In this document: piece after piece, positions 44,987 through 53,917 of the stretch
Layout: each line of letters opens with the position of its first letter
Numbering within the stretch: the stretch's first letter is position 1
NCBI GenBank assembly: GCA_944321925.1
Contig: CALUND010000001.1
Location: forward strand, 124,001-188,000
Direction of reading: 5' to 3'
From: an uncultured Rikenellaceae bacterium
GTDB taxonomy: Bacteria; Bacteroidota; Bacteroidia; Bacteroidales; Rikenellaceae
DNA: 64,000 nucleotides
Notes under the pieces: model-generated
The model's database searches: none
Told to the model about the DNA's origin: nothing
The model's input: the letters and a program-made list of their open reading frames with translations, nothing else
Made by a program: the position numbers and the translations under genes

Positions 44987-45946
44987 GTGGAAGTCAACGA
45001 GAAATGGTTCGTGATTATCAACCCGACGGCGGGACGCGGCCGGGGTTTGACGGACTGGCCCTACATCAGTAAGCTGTTGAGGGATCACCACGTAAGGCAC
45101 GAGTATGCCTTCACGGAGCGGAAATACCATGCTACGGAGTTGGCTGTGGAGGCCATTGGCAACGGGTTTCGTCAGATCATCATCGTGGGAGGCGACGGCA
45201 CGATCCATGAGGTCGTAAACGGCATTTTCGTCCAGCAGCAGGTTCCCACAAGGGAGGTGTTGCTCGCAGTGATCGCTGTCGGTACGGGAAACGATTGGAT
45301 CCGGATGTTCGGAATCGCCCGTAAATATTCGGAAGCCATTCGTGCCATTGTCGAGCGCCACTCTTTTCTGCAGGATGTGGGGCGGGTGACCTATTACGAG
45401 TCGAACTATCGGCAGACACGTTACATGGCCAACGTGGCCGGCGTAGGATTCGATGCTTTTGTCATCAAACGCTATGTCCACGGTGTCGGTCAGGGGCGTG
45501 GTGGTCGTTGGATCTACTTACGGTGCCTTCTGCAGGCGTTATTGAAATACCATTCGACCGGTGTCAAGATGTGGATCGATGACGAAGTGGTCGTAAAGGA
45601 TCTGGTTTTCAGTGCGACGATCGGTATCGGTCGTTACAACGGCGGAGGTATGCTGCAGGTCCCGGAGGCTGTGCCCGATGACGGACTGTTCGACGTGACG
45701 GTTATTCGTCGCATGAGCCTGGCGCGCATCGTCTACGATTTCAAACTGCTGTTCAACGGGAACATATACCGGAACGAGAAGGTCTCCATGCATCGTGGCC
45801 GGCGCATCCGGTTCGACTCTTCGCCCGATATTTTCGTGGAGGTCGATGGTGAACTGCTTGGCAATACGCCGGTGGAGTTCGAGATCATCGATCGGGCGAT
45901 TCGGGTGGTTGTGGCGGAGCGTTTCCTGAGACAGAATCAGGCGTGA
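44987..45946 (+). CDS. Diacylglycerol kinase family lipid kinase (YegS/DagK type)
   Basis: 319 aa from a GTG start (MEVNEKWFVIINPTAG). Phosphorylates a lipid hydroxyl such as diacylglycerol, possibly recycling it into phospholipid synthesis. N-terminal nucleotide-binding domain with INPTAGRGRG, the catalytic loop GGDGTIHEVVNG (about 66-77) and GTGNDWIRMFG; C-terminal beta-rich domain with GIGRYNGGGM. Cytoplasmic, membrane-peripheral. A perfect 19-bp terminator follows. Confidence 0.92.
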   Translation: MEVNEKWFVIINPTAGRGRGLTDWPYISKLLRDHHVRHEYAFTERKYHATELAVEAIGNGFRQIIIVGGDGTIHEVVNGIFVQQQVPTREVLLAVIAVGTGNDWIRMFGIARKYSEAIRAIVERHSFLQDVGRVTYYESNYRQTRYMANVAGVGFDAFVIKRYVHGVGQGRGGRWIYLRCLLQALLKYHSTGVKMWIDDEVVVKDLVFSATIGIGRYNGGGMLQVPEAVPDDGLFDVTVIRRMSLARIVYDFKLLFNGNIYRNEKVSMHRGRRIRFDSSPDIFVEVDGELLGNTPVEFEIIDRAIRVVVAERFLRQNQA

Positions 45947-45960
45947 ATGCGATCTGATCG

Positions 45961-46004
45961 ACAAACAGAGCCGTGACTTTTGATCAAGTCACGGCTCTGT
46001 TTGT
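45961..46004 (+). terminator. Rho-independent terminator of the lipid-kinase gene
   Basis: Perfect 19-bp stem ACAAACAGAGCCGTGACTT with a 6-nt loop, 14 nt after the stop codon; may also serve the convergent gene at 46054. Confidence 0.92.
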
Positions 46005-46053
46005 CAAAAGGAGTGTGAATTGGGATTCCGGAGGTGCCCGGAACGACATCCGA

Positions 46054-46797
46054 TCACTCCAAAGGTCGTATCCGCATCTCCACTCCGGGAAGATCCGCAA
46101 TCAGTTGTCCGAGTTTGTTCAGATCGGTTTTGTGATCGACCTGTCCGTAGTGGTAGGGGTAGAAGATGCGCGGTTGCATGGTACGCACGACCCGTGCAGC
46201 CTGCTCTTCCGTCATGGTGTACGGTTGGTTGACCGGCAGGAAGGCGATGTCGATATTCTTCAGCGCAAGCATTTCGGGGGTATCTTCCGAATCGCCGGCA
46301 ATGTAGACGCGCAGACCGCCCAGTGTGAGCAGGTATCCGTTGTCACGACCGGTGTTGGGATGGAATTGTTGGCGACCGGCTGTCGTGTTGTAGGCCGGTA
46401 TCGCTTCGATCTGCATGAATCCAAGGTCGAGCGTATCGCCGTTGTGCATGACTTCGCCTTTCCCTAACTGCCGGTAGGAGCTTTCCGGGAGAATGATGCG
46501 GGTGTCGGGGGTTGCGATCGCTTCGATGGCGGTCGAATCGAGATGGTCGTAATGCTCATGGGATACGAGGATGAAGTCGGCTTTCGGTAAGGAGGCGTAG
46601 TCGGCATTCCCGCTTACCGGATCGACGTAGATCCAGCGTCCGTCGTATTCGAATGCAAGGCTGGAATGTGCGAAAAAGGTGATTTTCAGGTTGCCCCCGT
46701 CGCGGGTGGCGATCGTGTCGGTCGGATAGCCTCCCGGATCGGACGATGTGCAGCAGGTGAGAATCGTGGCCATAATCGGTAAAATTAACTGTTTCAT
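46054..46797 (-). CDS. MBL-fold metal-dependent hydrolase lipoprotein (UlaG-like)
   Basis: 247 aa. A short signal peptide with lipobox ILTCC (about Cys15/16), unusual for this fold. The metallo-beta-lactamase motif is SHEHYDHLD (HxHxDH, about residues 80-87), with further metal ligands in YIAGDSEDTPE and PYHYGQ. UlaG-like/ComA-type hydrolases act on phosphoesters or lactones; a lipid-anchored, exported form suggests envelope substrates, which remain unknown. Its upstream region holds a TATCTTTA element on the minus strand at 46864-46857. An overlapping + strand frame is a shadow. Confidence 0.88.
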   Translation of the reverse strand: MKQLILPIMATILTCCTSSDPGGYPTDTIATRDGGNLKITFFAHSSLAFEYDGRWIYVDPVSGNADYASLPKADFILVSHEHYDHLDSTAIEAIATPDTRIILPESSYRQLGKGEVMHNGDTLDLGFMQIEAIPAYNTTAGRQQFHPNTGRDNGYLLTLGGLRVYIAGDSEDTPEMLALKNIDIAFLPVNQPYTMTEEQAARVVRTMQPRIFYPYHYGQVDHKTDLNKLGQLIADLPGVEMRIRPLE

Positions 46798-47093
46798 AAT
46801 GGGAAGGATTGGAAATTAGAGAGGCCCTCGATCTGTAATCGGGGGACGGATCTCCGTAAAGATAACAAAAATCCGGAAAAGCAAAAACGGGTGTCGAAGA
46901 AATGTGAGGGACTGTTTCGAGGAGAGATCTTGCGGAGAGGTCCGTAGAGGTCTGGAAGTCCCTGTGATCGAGGAAACCTCCTGTGTGTCGAGATCTCATC
47001 TTGTCCGGTCGGTTGATTTCACCGGGTGTTATCTCTGTTGGGTGGGGCGATTTTTGCACGATTTTCGCACGCAATCGAGAAAACGGTTGTAGT

Positions 47094-47867
47094 ATGGGAT
47101 CGCGGATATCGATATTTTTTACGATTTTGGGTGTAGCCATCGTTTGTGGTATGGGTTGCCGGGAACGCGGATTGATCGGCGAGTTTAACAAGGATTTGCA
47201 TGCGCTTACGGCGGATCGTGCAAAGGATACCGTTCGGAAGCGTACGATGACGGATCAACATCGGAAATCGCAAGAGGCGACAGCCCGAAGCGAACAGGCG
47301 TTTCCTGCCATGGCGACTCTCGATCAGAGCGGGAATCCGATGGTTCAATGGGCCATGACGCTTACCCCGGAGATGCAGGCTACCGATATGATGCAGTTGA
47401 CCTCCTTACGCAAGGATGGAAGTGCCCGTATGCGGGGTGTTCCGGCAGAAAGTTCGATGTACATCGATATCACCCTTCCGAACGAGGAGGATCGACCGGT
47501 GTCGCTTTCGAGTTATGTGGGTCCGGGGAAGTATGTGTTGCTCGATTTCTGGGCATCGTGGTGTCCGCCTTGCATGCAGGAGATTCCTTACCTGGTCGCT
47601 GCCTACAAGAAGTACCACGACAAGGGGTTTGAAATTTTCGGTGTTTCGCTCGATACCGATGGGCAGGCATGGCGGAATACGATTCGGAAACGGCAGATGA
47701 ATTGGGTGAATGTCTCATCGTTGGCAGGTTGGGATGAGCCGGCCCGCTACGCCTATGGTGTGACCGGCATTCCGGCGAACTTTCTGATCGGTCCCGATGG
47801 CCGGATTATCGCCCGCGGGTTACGTGGATCGGCATTGGAGACGGTGCTGGCCAAGTTGCTCAAATGA
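47094..47867 (+). CDS. TlpA-like thioredoxin-fold lipoprotein
   Basis: 257 aa from the ATG at 47094; the frame opens 37 codons earlier. Signal peptide with lipobox IVCGMGC (about Cys22). After a linker of ~100 residues rich in Arg, Gln and Met comes a thioredoxin-like domain of the TlpA/ResA/AhpC-TSA type: LLDFWASWCPPC (Cys157, Cys160), FGVSLDTDGQAW, cis-Pro in GIPANFLI. Membrane-tethered thiol-disulfide oxidoreductase of the periplasm, perhaps in cytochrome maturation or protection of exported thiols (inference). It lies divergent from the MBL lipoprotein. Confidence 0.9.
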   Translation: MGSRISIFFTILGVAIVCGMGCRERGLIGEFNKDLHALTADRAKDTVRKRTMTDQHRKSQEATARSEQAFPAMATLDQSGNPMVQWAMTLTPEMQATDMMQLTSLRKDGSARMRGVPAESSMYIDITLPNEEDRPVSLSSYVGPGKYVLLDFWASWCPPCMQEIPYLVAAYKKYHDKGFEIFGVSLDTDGQAWRNTIRKRQMNWVNVSSLAGWDEPARYAYGVTGIPANFLIGPDGRIIARGLRGSALETVLAKLLK

Positions 47868-48041
47868 GCGTAACAGGGGTGATAGAGCTTTCGATATCAC
47901 GCAGAGAGCGGGAGGCGAGGGCCGATTTCAGAACTGTAACTTTTTGTTTGTGAAATTCTGTATGGAGGTTGATTAGGGAGAACAGTTTGATACCGCTCTT
48001 TTTCCTGTCGCCTTCGACTTTGCGAATGGCGAGCCGTAAAA

Positions 48042-48081
48042 AAGACAAGCCTGTCCGAACCGATTCGGACAGGCTTGTCTT
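48042..48081 (-). terminator. Rho-independent terminator of glyA
   Basis: 18-bp perfect stem AAGACAAGCCTGTCCGAA with a 4-nt loop, 15 nt after the glyA stop; on the minus strand it runs into TTTT. The 174 bp between it and the TlpA-like gene hold no feature I recognise. Confidence 0.92.
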
Positions 48082-48096
48082 CTGTCGCTATTGCTC

Positions 48097-49377
48097 CTAC
48101 CAGGCGAAAAGCGGATAGTCGGCCATGAGTCGGTTCACTTCGCTGCGTACGGCTGCGATGGTAGCTTCGTTCTCGTGATCGGAGAGAACCCGGTCGATCA
48201 ACTCGACGATCTGTTCCATTTTATCCTCTTTCAGGCCGCGGGTCGTGATGGCCGGCGTACCGAAACGGAGACCGGAGGTCTGGAACGGCGAACGGCTGTC
48301 GAACGGAACCATATTCTTGTTGGTCGTGATGTCGGCTGCTACGAGCGCTTTCTCCGCTGCCTTACCGGTGAGATCGGGGAATTTGGTTCGCAAATCGACC
48401 AGCATCAGGTGGTTGTCCGTACCGCCCGAGACGATTTTGTACCCGCGGCGAATGAATGCTTCGGCCATGGCGGCTGCATTTTTCTGTACCTGTTTCTGAT
48501 ACTCTTTGTAGGAGGGTTCGAGCGCTTCGCCGAAAGCGACCGCTTTGGCTGCGATCACGTGCTCGAGCGGCCCGCCCTGAATGCCGGGGAATACGGCCGA
48601 ATTGATGAGCGCCGACATCTTTTTGATTTCGCCCTTGGGAGTCGTGATGCCCCAGGGGTTGTCGAAATCTTTGCCGATCAGGATGATACCTCCGCGCGGA
48701 CCGCGCAGGGTCTTGTGGGTGGTCGAGGTGACGATGTGGGCGTATTTTACCGGGTTGTCGAGCAATCCGGCTGCGATCAGACCGGCCGTGTGGGCCATGT
48801 CGACGAGCAGGATGGCTCCTACCTTGTCGGCAATGCGGCGCATCCGGGCATAGTCCCATTCGCGGCTGTAGGCCGAGGCGCCGCCGACGATCAGTTTCGG
48901 ACGAGTCTCTTCGGCCAACCGTTCCATCGCGTCGTAATCGATCCGTCCGGTCTGCTCGTCGAGTTTGTATCCGACAGCCTTGTAGAGGATGCCCGACATG
49001 TTGACCGGCGATCCGTGCGAAAGGTGTCCGCCGTGCGAGAGGTCGAGTCCCATGAAGGTGTCGCCCGGTTTGAGTACGGCCATGAATACGGCCATGTTGG
49101 CCTGGGCGCCCGAGTGGGGCTGTACGTTGGCGAACTCTGCACCGTAGAGACGGCAAACCCGTTCGATGGCGAGCCGTTCCACTTCATCCACCACCTGGCA
49201 ACCTCCGTAGTAACGTGCTCCGGGATAGCCTTCGGCATATTTGTTTGTCAATACGGAACCCATGGCCTGCATGACCTGGTCGCTCACGAAGTTTTCCGAG
49301 GCGATCAGTTCGATGCCGTGCTCCTGGCGCGATCTCTCGCGATCTATAAGGTCGAATAGCTGTGTGTCTCTTGTCAT
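48097..49377 (-). CDS. glyA: Serine hydroxymethyltransferase
   Basis: 426 aa, normal length. PLP enzyme interconverting serine and glycine with tetrahydrofolate and feeding one-carbon units; cytoplasmic. [12 protein letters not shown] near the start, [21 protein letters not shown] and the PLP lysine in [14 protein letters not shown] (about 227-241). It is divergent from fabG. The glycine-cleavage H gene lies 2 kb away on the same strand, which fits shared one-carbon metabolism, but a convergent gene pair separates them. Confidence 0.97.
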   Translation of the reverse strand: MTRDTQLFDLIDRERSRQEHGIELIASENFVSDQVMQAMGSVLTNKYAEGYPGARYYGGCQVVDEVERLAIERVCRLYGAEFANVQPHSGAQANMAVFMAVLKPGDTFMGLDLSHGGHLSHGSPVNMSGILYKAVGYKLDEQTGRIDYDAMERLAEETRPKLIVGGASAYSREWDYARMRRIADKVGAILLVDMAHTAGLIAAGLLDNPVKYAHIVTSTTHKTLRGPRGGIILIGKDFDNPWGITTPKGEIKKMSALINSAVFPGIQGGPLEHVIAAKAVAFGEALEPSYKEYQKQVQKNAAAMAEAFIRRGYKIVSGGTDNHLMLVDLRTKFPDLTGKAAEKALVAADITTNKNMVPFDSRSPFQTSGLRFGTPAITTRGLKEDKMEQIVELIDRVLSDHENEATIAAVRSEVNRLMADYPLFAW

Positions 49378-49439
49378 GGCAATGATCCTGTTTAAAAGTG
49401 TTTTGAGAGGTAAAAGTAGTGATTATTTAAAATTATTCA

Positions 49440-49447
49440 TACCTTTG
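49440..49447 (+). promoter_or_regulatory. Probable -7 box of fabG
   Basis: TACCTTTG, 32 nt before the fabG start; no matching -33. Confidence 0.5.
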
Positions 49448-49479
49448 GGGAGCAAAATAACGAAATATTTTTATCAGTT

Positions 49480-50226
49480 ATGGGACTATTGACAGGAAAA
49501 GTCGCGGTGGTTACGGGAGCCGCGAGAGGAATCGGTAAGGCTATCGCCCTGCAGTTTGCCAAAGAGGGTGCCGATGTCGCGTTTACCGACCTCGCCATCG
49601 ATGAGAACGGAAAGAAAACCGAAGAGGAGATCGCCGCTTGCGGTGTGAAGGTTAAGGGATATGCATCGAATGCAGCGAATTTCGAGGATGCGCACAAGGT
49701 TGTCGAGGAGATCATGAAAGATTTCGGTCGAATCGATATTCTGGTGAACAATGCGGGCATTACCCGCGACGGCCTCATGATGCGCATGAGCGAACAGCAG
49801 TGGGATTCGGTGTTGACCGTGAACCTTAAATCGGCCTTCAACTTTATCCATGCCGTCACTCCGATCATGGTGCGTCAGCGTAGCGGCAGCATCATCAACA
49901 TGGCTTCGGTCGTGGGAGTGTCGGGCAATGCTGGTCAGTGCAACTACTCCGCATCGAAAGCCGGTATGATCGGCCTGGCCAAGAGTATTGCCAAGGAGTT
50001 GGGTCCGCGTGGCATTCGCGCCAATGCGATCGCTCCGGGATTCATCATGACCGACATGACCGCCGCTCTTCCCGAAGAGGTGAAGGCCAAATGGTACGAG
50101 CAGATTCCGCTTCGTCGGGGCGGTACGCCGGAGGATGTGGCAAAGACGGCTCTTTTCCTCGCTTCCGACCTTTCGAGTTATGTCAGCGGACAGGTGATCC
50201 ATGTCTGCGGAGCCATGAACTGTTAA
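49480..50226 (+). CDS. fabG: 3-oxoacyl-[acyl-carrier-protein] reductase
   Basis: 248 aa. NADPH-dependent SDR of fatty-acid elongation. Cofactor motif GAARGIGKA (about 12-20), NNAGI (about 88), catalytic Ser in NMASVVGVSG, Tyr-Lys in YSASKAG (about 152-158), PGFIMTDM. Monocistronic between two convergent/divergent units, with a good terminator after it. The acpP/fabF genes lie in a separate operon at 57449-59019. Confidence 0.95.
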   Translation: MGLLTGKVAVVTGAARGIGKAIALQFAKEGADVAFTDLAIDENGKKTEEEIAACGVKVKGYASNAANFEDAHKVVEEIMKDFGRIDILVNNAGITRDGLMMRMSEQQWDSVLTVNLKSAFNFIHAVTPIMVRQRSGSIINMASVVGVSGNAGQCNYSASKAGMIGLAKSIAKELGPRGIRANAIAPGFIMTDMTAALPEEVKAKWYEQIPLRRGGTPEDVAKTALFLASDLSSYVSGQVIHVCGAMNC

Positions 50227-50243
50227 GGGCTGTATTTGAAAAC

Positions 50244-50284
50244 AGGAACGCCGCACGATTCGATTCGTGCGGCGTTCCTATTTG
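50244..50284 (+). terminator. Rho-independent terminator of fabG
   Basis: AGGAACGCCGCACGA with a 6-nt loop and its perfect 15-bp complement, then ATTTG; 17 nt after the stop codon. Confidence 0.88.
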
Positions 50285-50451
50285 TATTGCCCATAAATGG
50301 GGCACATTGACCGAAGGAGCCGTGCAGCCGTTGTGGCGACGCTATGGTTTGCTTAACAACATTGCCAATAGGTCGTTTCCGGACGCTTTTTTGTCTTGGA
50401 ACGAATTCGATTCGCCGGAAGATTCAGCCGCATGCAGGGGCTTCGGAGAGA

Positions 50452-51399
50452 TTAAAGAACCTTGAGGTCGTGAAGAATGGCGCTGGTCTTGCGGACAGCA
50501 GCGGCCGATGCCTCGAATTTCTCTTTCTCTTCGGCTGTCAGTTCGATTTCTACCACCTTTTCTGCTCCGTTTTTACCGATAACGGTCGGAACGCCGATGC
50601 AGATATCTTTCTGACCATATTCGCCCTCGAGGTAAACACAGGAGGGAATGACCCGTTTCTGGTCGCAGAGAATGGCCTCAACGACCGATGCCGAAGCCGC
50701 TCCCGGAGCATACCAGGCCGATGTGCCGAGCAGTCCGGTGAGAGTAGCACCGCCCACCATGGTGTCGGCAGCCACTTTGTCGAGGACCTCTTTGCTGAGG
50801 AACTGACTTACCGGAACGCCCTTGTAAGACGCTTTGCTGACGAGCGGAATCATGGTTGTGTCGCCATGTCCTCCGATAACCATGCCGTCCACATCGCCGA
50901 TAAATCCGTCGAGGGCTTTGGCCAGGTAGCATTTGAAGCGCGAGGAGTCGAGTGCACCGCCCATACCGATTACTCGGTTTTTCGGCAGACCGCTGCTCTT
51001 CAGTGCCAGATAGGTCATCGGGTCCATCGGGTTTGCCACAATCAGGAAGATGGCGTTCGGCGAGTATTTCAAGGCGCTTTGCATGACGCTTTTCACGATG
51101 CCGGCATTTACGCCGATCAGTTCTTCGCGGCTCATGCCCGGTTTGCGGGGCATGCCGGAGGTGATGACCACTACGTCCGAATCGGCCGTTTTGGAGTAGT
51201 CGTTGGTGACGCCGAGCGTTTTCGTTCCTCCGTTATAGAGGGCCGATGCCTGGTACATATCGAGGATTTTGCCTTCGGAGAAGCCCTCTTTGATGTCGAT
51301 CAGGACCAATTCGCTCGCAATGCCGCGCATGGCGATGACGTTGGCGCATGTAGCACCTACGTTACCTGCGCCGATCACTGTTACTTTTCCCATAATCAT
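50452..51399 (-). CDS. mdh: Malate dehydrogenase (LDH-like type)
   Basis: 315 aa. NAD-dependent oxidation of malate to oxaloacetate. Rossmann motif GAGNVGATCA (about 10-19), substrate Arg in GMPRKPGMSR, second Arg in the following helix region, and catalytic His in IGGHGDTT (about 177). Start ATG at 51399 or the Met two codons later (51393). It lies 30 bp behind gcvH on the same strand, so it is probably cotranscribed with it. In anaerobes this enzyme often runs in reverse toward succinate (inference). Confidence 0.95.
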   Translation of the reverse strand: MIMGKVTVIGAGNVGATCANVIAMRGIASELVLIDIKEGFSEGKILDMYQASALYNGGTKTLGVTNDYSKTADSDVVVITSGMPRKPGMSREELIGVNAGIVKSVMQSALKYSPNAIFLIVANPMDPMTYLALKSSGLPKNRVIGMGGALDSSRFKCYLAKALDGFIGDVDGMVIGGHGDTTMIPLVSKASYKGVPVSQFLSKEVLDKVAADTMVGGATLTGLLGTSAWYAPGAASASVVEAILCDQKRVIPSCVYLEGEYGQKDICIGVPTVIGKNGAEKVVEIELTAEEKEKFEASAAAVRKTSAILHDLKVL

Positions 51400-51429
51400 C
51401 CATTGTTTTAAAGTTGAAACTTCGTCTTG

Positions 51430-51807
51430 TTATTCGACGAGTTTCCCGTATTGTTCTGCCGTGAGGAGAGTCTCTGTTTCAGTGGGGTCGTCCATTTCGA
51501 CCTTTACCATCCAACCTTCGCCGTAGGGGTCTTTGTTGACCAGGGCGGGGTCGTCGTTGAGAGCCTCATTGAATTCGGTTACCGTACCGCTGACGGGTAA
51601 AAATGCGTCCGATACGGTTTTTACGGCTTCGATCGTGCCGAAAACTTCGCCTTTGGAGAGTTTCTCGCCTACCGTGGGGACGTCTACGAAGACGATGTCG
51701 CCCAGTTGGCTTTGTGCGAAATCCGTGATGCCTACATAGGCGGTCGTGCCTTCTACTCTGACCCATTCGTGGTCTTCCGAGTATTTCAGATTCGATGGAG
51801 TGTTCAT
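51430..51807 (-). CDS. gcvH: Glycine cleavage system H protein
   Basis: 125 aa, full length. Carries the lipoyl group that shuttles the aminomethyl intermediate between GcvP, GcvT and GcvL. The lipoyl lysine is Lys63 in [11 protein letters not shown], within the usual HEWVRVEG start and [12 protein letters not shown] tail. The other cleavage-system genes are not in this window. It lies between the GT9 gene (17-bp gap) and mdh. A -7 box inside the GT9 gene end (51861-51868) may drive gcvH-mdh. Confidence 0.96.
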   Translation of the reverse strand: MNTPSNLKYSEDHEWVRVEGTTAYVGITDFAQSQLGDIVFVDVPTVGEKLSKGEVFGTIEAVKTVSDAFLPVSGTVTEFNEALNDDPALVNKDPYGEGWMVKVEMDDPTETETLLTAEQYGKLVE

Positions 51808-51824
51808 CTTTTTATGCGATTTTA

Positions 51825-52952
51825 TTATTGGTTGCTATTGTGTTCGATCGGTTTCGATTGCAAAGATACATTTATTTTGTCGATTTCGGGCGTCCTGTTG
51901 TGAATTTTTTCACAATTCGACTTTCCGCACAATAAGAGCGTTTTGGCGGCTATTTCGCGTGGATCGATTCCGTGGAGACAACGCCAGTCGCCCCATCGGC
52001 AGGGCTTGTCGCCGAATACGGAGCAGGGACGGCAGGGAAGCGGCAGCTGGACGACCTGTTCGGGGTCCTGTCCGAATCCGAGGAACCCGGCATAGGGATG
52101 AGTTGCCCCCCAGATTGAGACAGCGGGTGTGCCGACCAGCGACGCCATGTGCATGGCCGAAGAGTCCATCGTTACGATGGCATCGAGATGGGCGATCAGT
52201 TCGAGTTCGCCGGCGAGTTTCAGCTTTCCGACTACGACGATTACATTCGGATGTCCCGCCGCCATGCTCTCTGCGCTTTGACGCTCTTGTTCTCCGCCCC
52301 CGAAAAGGAATATTTTTTCTGCCTTTTCCGACAGGAGCGCGGTGAGTTGGGTTGCGAGCTCCTGCGGGTAGGTTTTACCCCGGTGTTTGGCGAAGGGGGC
52401 GAAGCCGATCCAGCAGCCGTTTTTCTCCCCTGTCAGGGCGAGGACGGTTTCGGAGAGAGGGTGTTCGCGATGGGGTTCCGGAGAGAGGGGAGCCAGTGGC
52501 AGACCCAACCGGCGGAATACGTCGGCATATCGTTCGACAGTGGTTTTGAGCGGGTGGCTGCGGAGGTATCCTTTGCGGATCAGAGCCCGCTTTTCCCGGC
52601 GTCCCTTGCGGATATGCGCGACGGAGCATCCGTTGAGGCGGAGCAAGCGACGGATCACCTGGCTGCGTAAGACGTCGTGCAGATCGGCGACTGCGTCGAT
52701 GCCTTGCTGACGGGCTTCGGCAGCAAGACGCCACAATCCACGGAGCCCTTTGTGACGACCGTTCAGGTCGGGGACAAGAAATTCGATCCCCTCTACGTCG
52801 TGGAAAAAGGGTTGGAAAAAGGGACGGGTGAGCACCGTGATGCGGAGCGTGGGATTGGCTCGGCGCAACGCTTTCAATACGGGAACGGTCATGGCCGCAT
52901 CTCCCATGGCGGAGAGACGGATGACGAGAAGGTGTTTGATGGGGTGTTTCAC
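51825..52952 (-). CDS. Glycosyltransferase family 9 (heptosyltransferase-like)
   Basis: 375 aa. GT-B fold transferase of LPS inner-core type, usually adding heptose or another sugar to lipid A-core. N-terminal [23 protein letters not shown] (donor/acceptor side), then [10 protein letters not shown] and [24 protein letters not shown], with the conserved Asp-Ser-x-x-His of GT9. A Cys-rich C-terminal patch ([19 protein letters not shown]) is typical of the family. The last ~35 residues after LLLCGKSNC look poorly conserved and overlap a promoter. It is 26 bp downstream of the DUF4254 gene. Confidence 0.9.
   Translation of the reverse strand: MKHPIKHLLVIRLSAMGDAAMTVPVLKALRRANPTLRITVLTRPFFQPFFHDVEGIEFLVPDLNGRHKGLRGLWRLAAEARQQGIDAVADLHDVLRSQVIRRLLRLNGCSVAHIRKGRREKRALIRKGYLRSHPLKTTVERYADVFRRLGLPLAPLSPEPHREHPLSETVLALTGEKNGCWIGFAPFAKHRGKTYPQELATQLTALLSEKAEKIFLFGGGEQERQSAESMAAGHPNVIVVVGKLKLAGELELIAHLDAIVTMDSSAMHMASLVGTPAVSIWGATHPYAGFLGFGQDPEQVVQLPLPCRPCSVFGDKPCRWGDWRCLHGIDPREIAAKTLLLCGKSNCEKIHNRTPEIDKINVSLQSKPIEHNSNQ
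51861..51868 (-). promoter_or_regulatory. Probable -7 box for gcvH, inside the GT9 3' end
   Basis: TATCTTTG on the minus strand, 53 nt before the gcvH start; no good -33. Confidence 0.5.
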
Positions 52953-52978
52953 ACGTTCGGGGCAGATGGATGCCGTCC

Positions 52979-53584
52979 TTATTTTTGTCCGTACAACACC
53001 GGGTTGAGGGAGGGGTCGTTGTACATCTTCATCTGTTTGTAGGTCTTCATGTACTTACGCCCGGCCTCGATGTCGGCGATCAGCTCTTCGATGGCCGTCG
53101 AGAGATCCTTTTGTTGCGAGAGGAGCACATCGAGCTTTTTTTGGCAAGCGTTGCGGTGTGCATCGTCCACGTCGGTCCGTTCCGTCTCCGAGCGCATGTG
53201 GTAGATCTTGAGTGCGAGGATCGAGAGGCGGTCGATGGCCCAGGCGGGAGTTTCCGTATTGATTTTCGCGTCGGGCAGCGTCTTTACGTCCTTGTATTTG
53301 TCGAGCAGGTAGCTGTCGATGTACTCCACCATGTCGGTGCGTTCCTGATTCGAGGAGTCGATGCGGCGTTTGATGCGGAGCGCTTCGACCGGATCGATTT
53401 GCGGATCGCGGATGATATCTTCCAGATGCCACTGTACGGTATCGATCCAGTTTTTCAGGTAGAGCAGATGATCGATACTGCCCGTCGGGTAGGGATTGGC
53501 GATGGGCTGGTCTACGTTGTCGTGGCGATGGTAATCGTCGATCGATTCGCGGAAGATGCGGTTGGCGTTTTTGGTGAATAGCAT
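52979..53584 (-). CDS. DUF4254 domain-containing protein
   Basis: 201 aa from the Met at 53584 (MLFTKNANRIF); the frame runs upstream through the promoter. The all-helical DUF4254 has IFRESIDDYH, NWIDTVQWHLEDIIRDPQIDP, RRIDSSNQERTDMVEYID and a C-terminal YKQMKMYNDPSLNPVLY. Function unknown; the helical, charged nature suggests a protein-binding or scaffold role. In Bacteroidota it is regularly placed next to GT9 genes of LPS core synthesis, as here (26 bp), so a role in LPS assembly is inferred. Confidence 0.88.
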   Translation of the reverse strand: MLFTKNANRIFRESIDDYHRHDNVDQPIANPYPTGSIDHLLYLKNWIDTVQWHLEDIIRDPQIDPVEALRIKRRIDSSNQERTDMVEYIDSYLLDKYKDVKTLPDAKINTETPAWAIDRLSILALKIYHMRSETERTDVDDAHRNACQKKLDVLLSQQKDLSTAIEELIADIEAGRKYMKTYKQMKMYNDPSLNPVLYGQK

Positions 53585-53679
53585 AAGTTCGTGTTTGTTT
53601 GATGGTTGTGCCGAAAAAGGGGCAAAAGGATGGATGTCTGATTCCGACCCCTCCTTATCGGATCTCTCCCGACGGAAAA

Positions 53680-53710
53680 CAAAGATAGCTATTTTCTTAC
53701 AACCTCCAAA
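53680..53710 (-). promoter_or_regulatory. Promoter of the DUF4254-GT9 operon
   Basis: Minus strand: TTTG (53710-53707), 19 nt, TATCTTTG (53687-53680), full consensus, 95 nt before the start. Confidence 0.8.
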
Positions 53711-53886
53711 CAGGAAAAGATTTTCTCTCCGATCGGACTGTTTTTTCGGCCGATATGGCTTTTTTCCCATCCGTCCTGTTGGGGGAAGAGACGCCGAGAA
53801 ACCTGAAAAAAGGAGAAGAAGCTGTGTTTTCAGGCTGTTGTTTTTCAGAATGTGTCCGAATTCCGCTGTTTTTAGTTAAATCTTCC

Positions 53887-53894
53887 TATCTTTG
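53887..53894 (+). promoter_or_regulatory. Probable -7 box of the glucosaminidase gene
   Basis: TATCTTTG, 23 nt before the start; no TTTG at the usual distance. Confidence 0.55.
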
Positions 53895-53917
53895 CACAGC
53901 ATACGGTGACATTGGCC

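Noticed and set aside
43376..45481. A 701-codon minus-strand frame opposite purC, pepD copy 2 and the lipid kinase
   Set aside because: It covers the antisense of three clear genes and shows no motif.
47860..48048. A 62-codon minus-strand frame after the TlpA-like gene
   Set aside because: It runs from the glyA terminator into the TlpA-like gene end and has no start signal.
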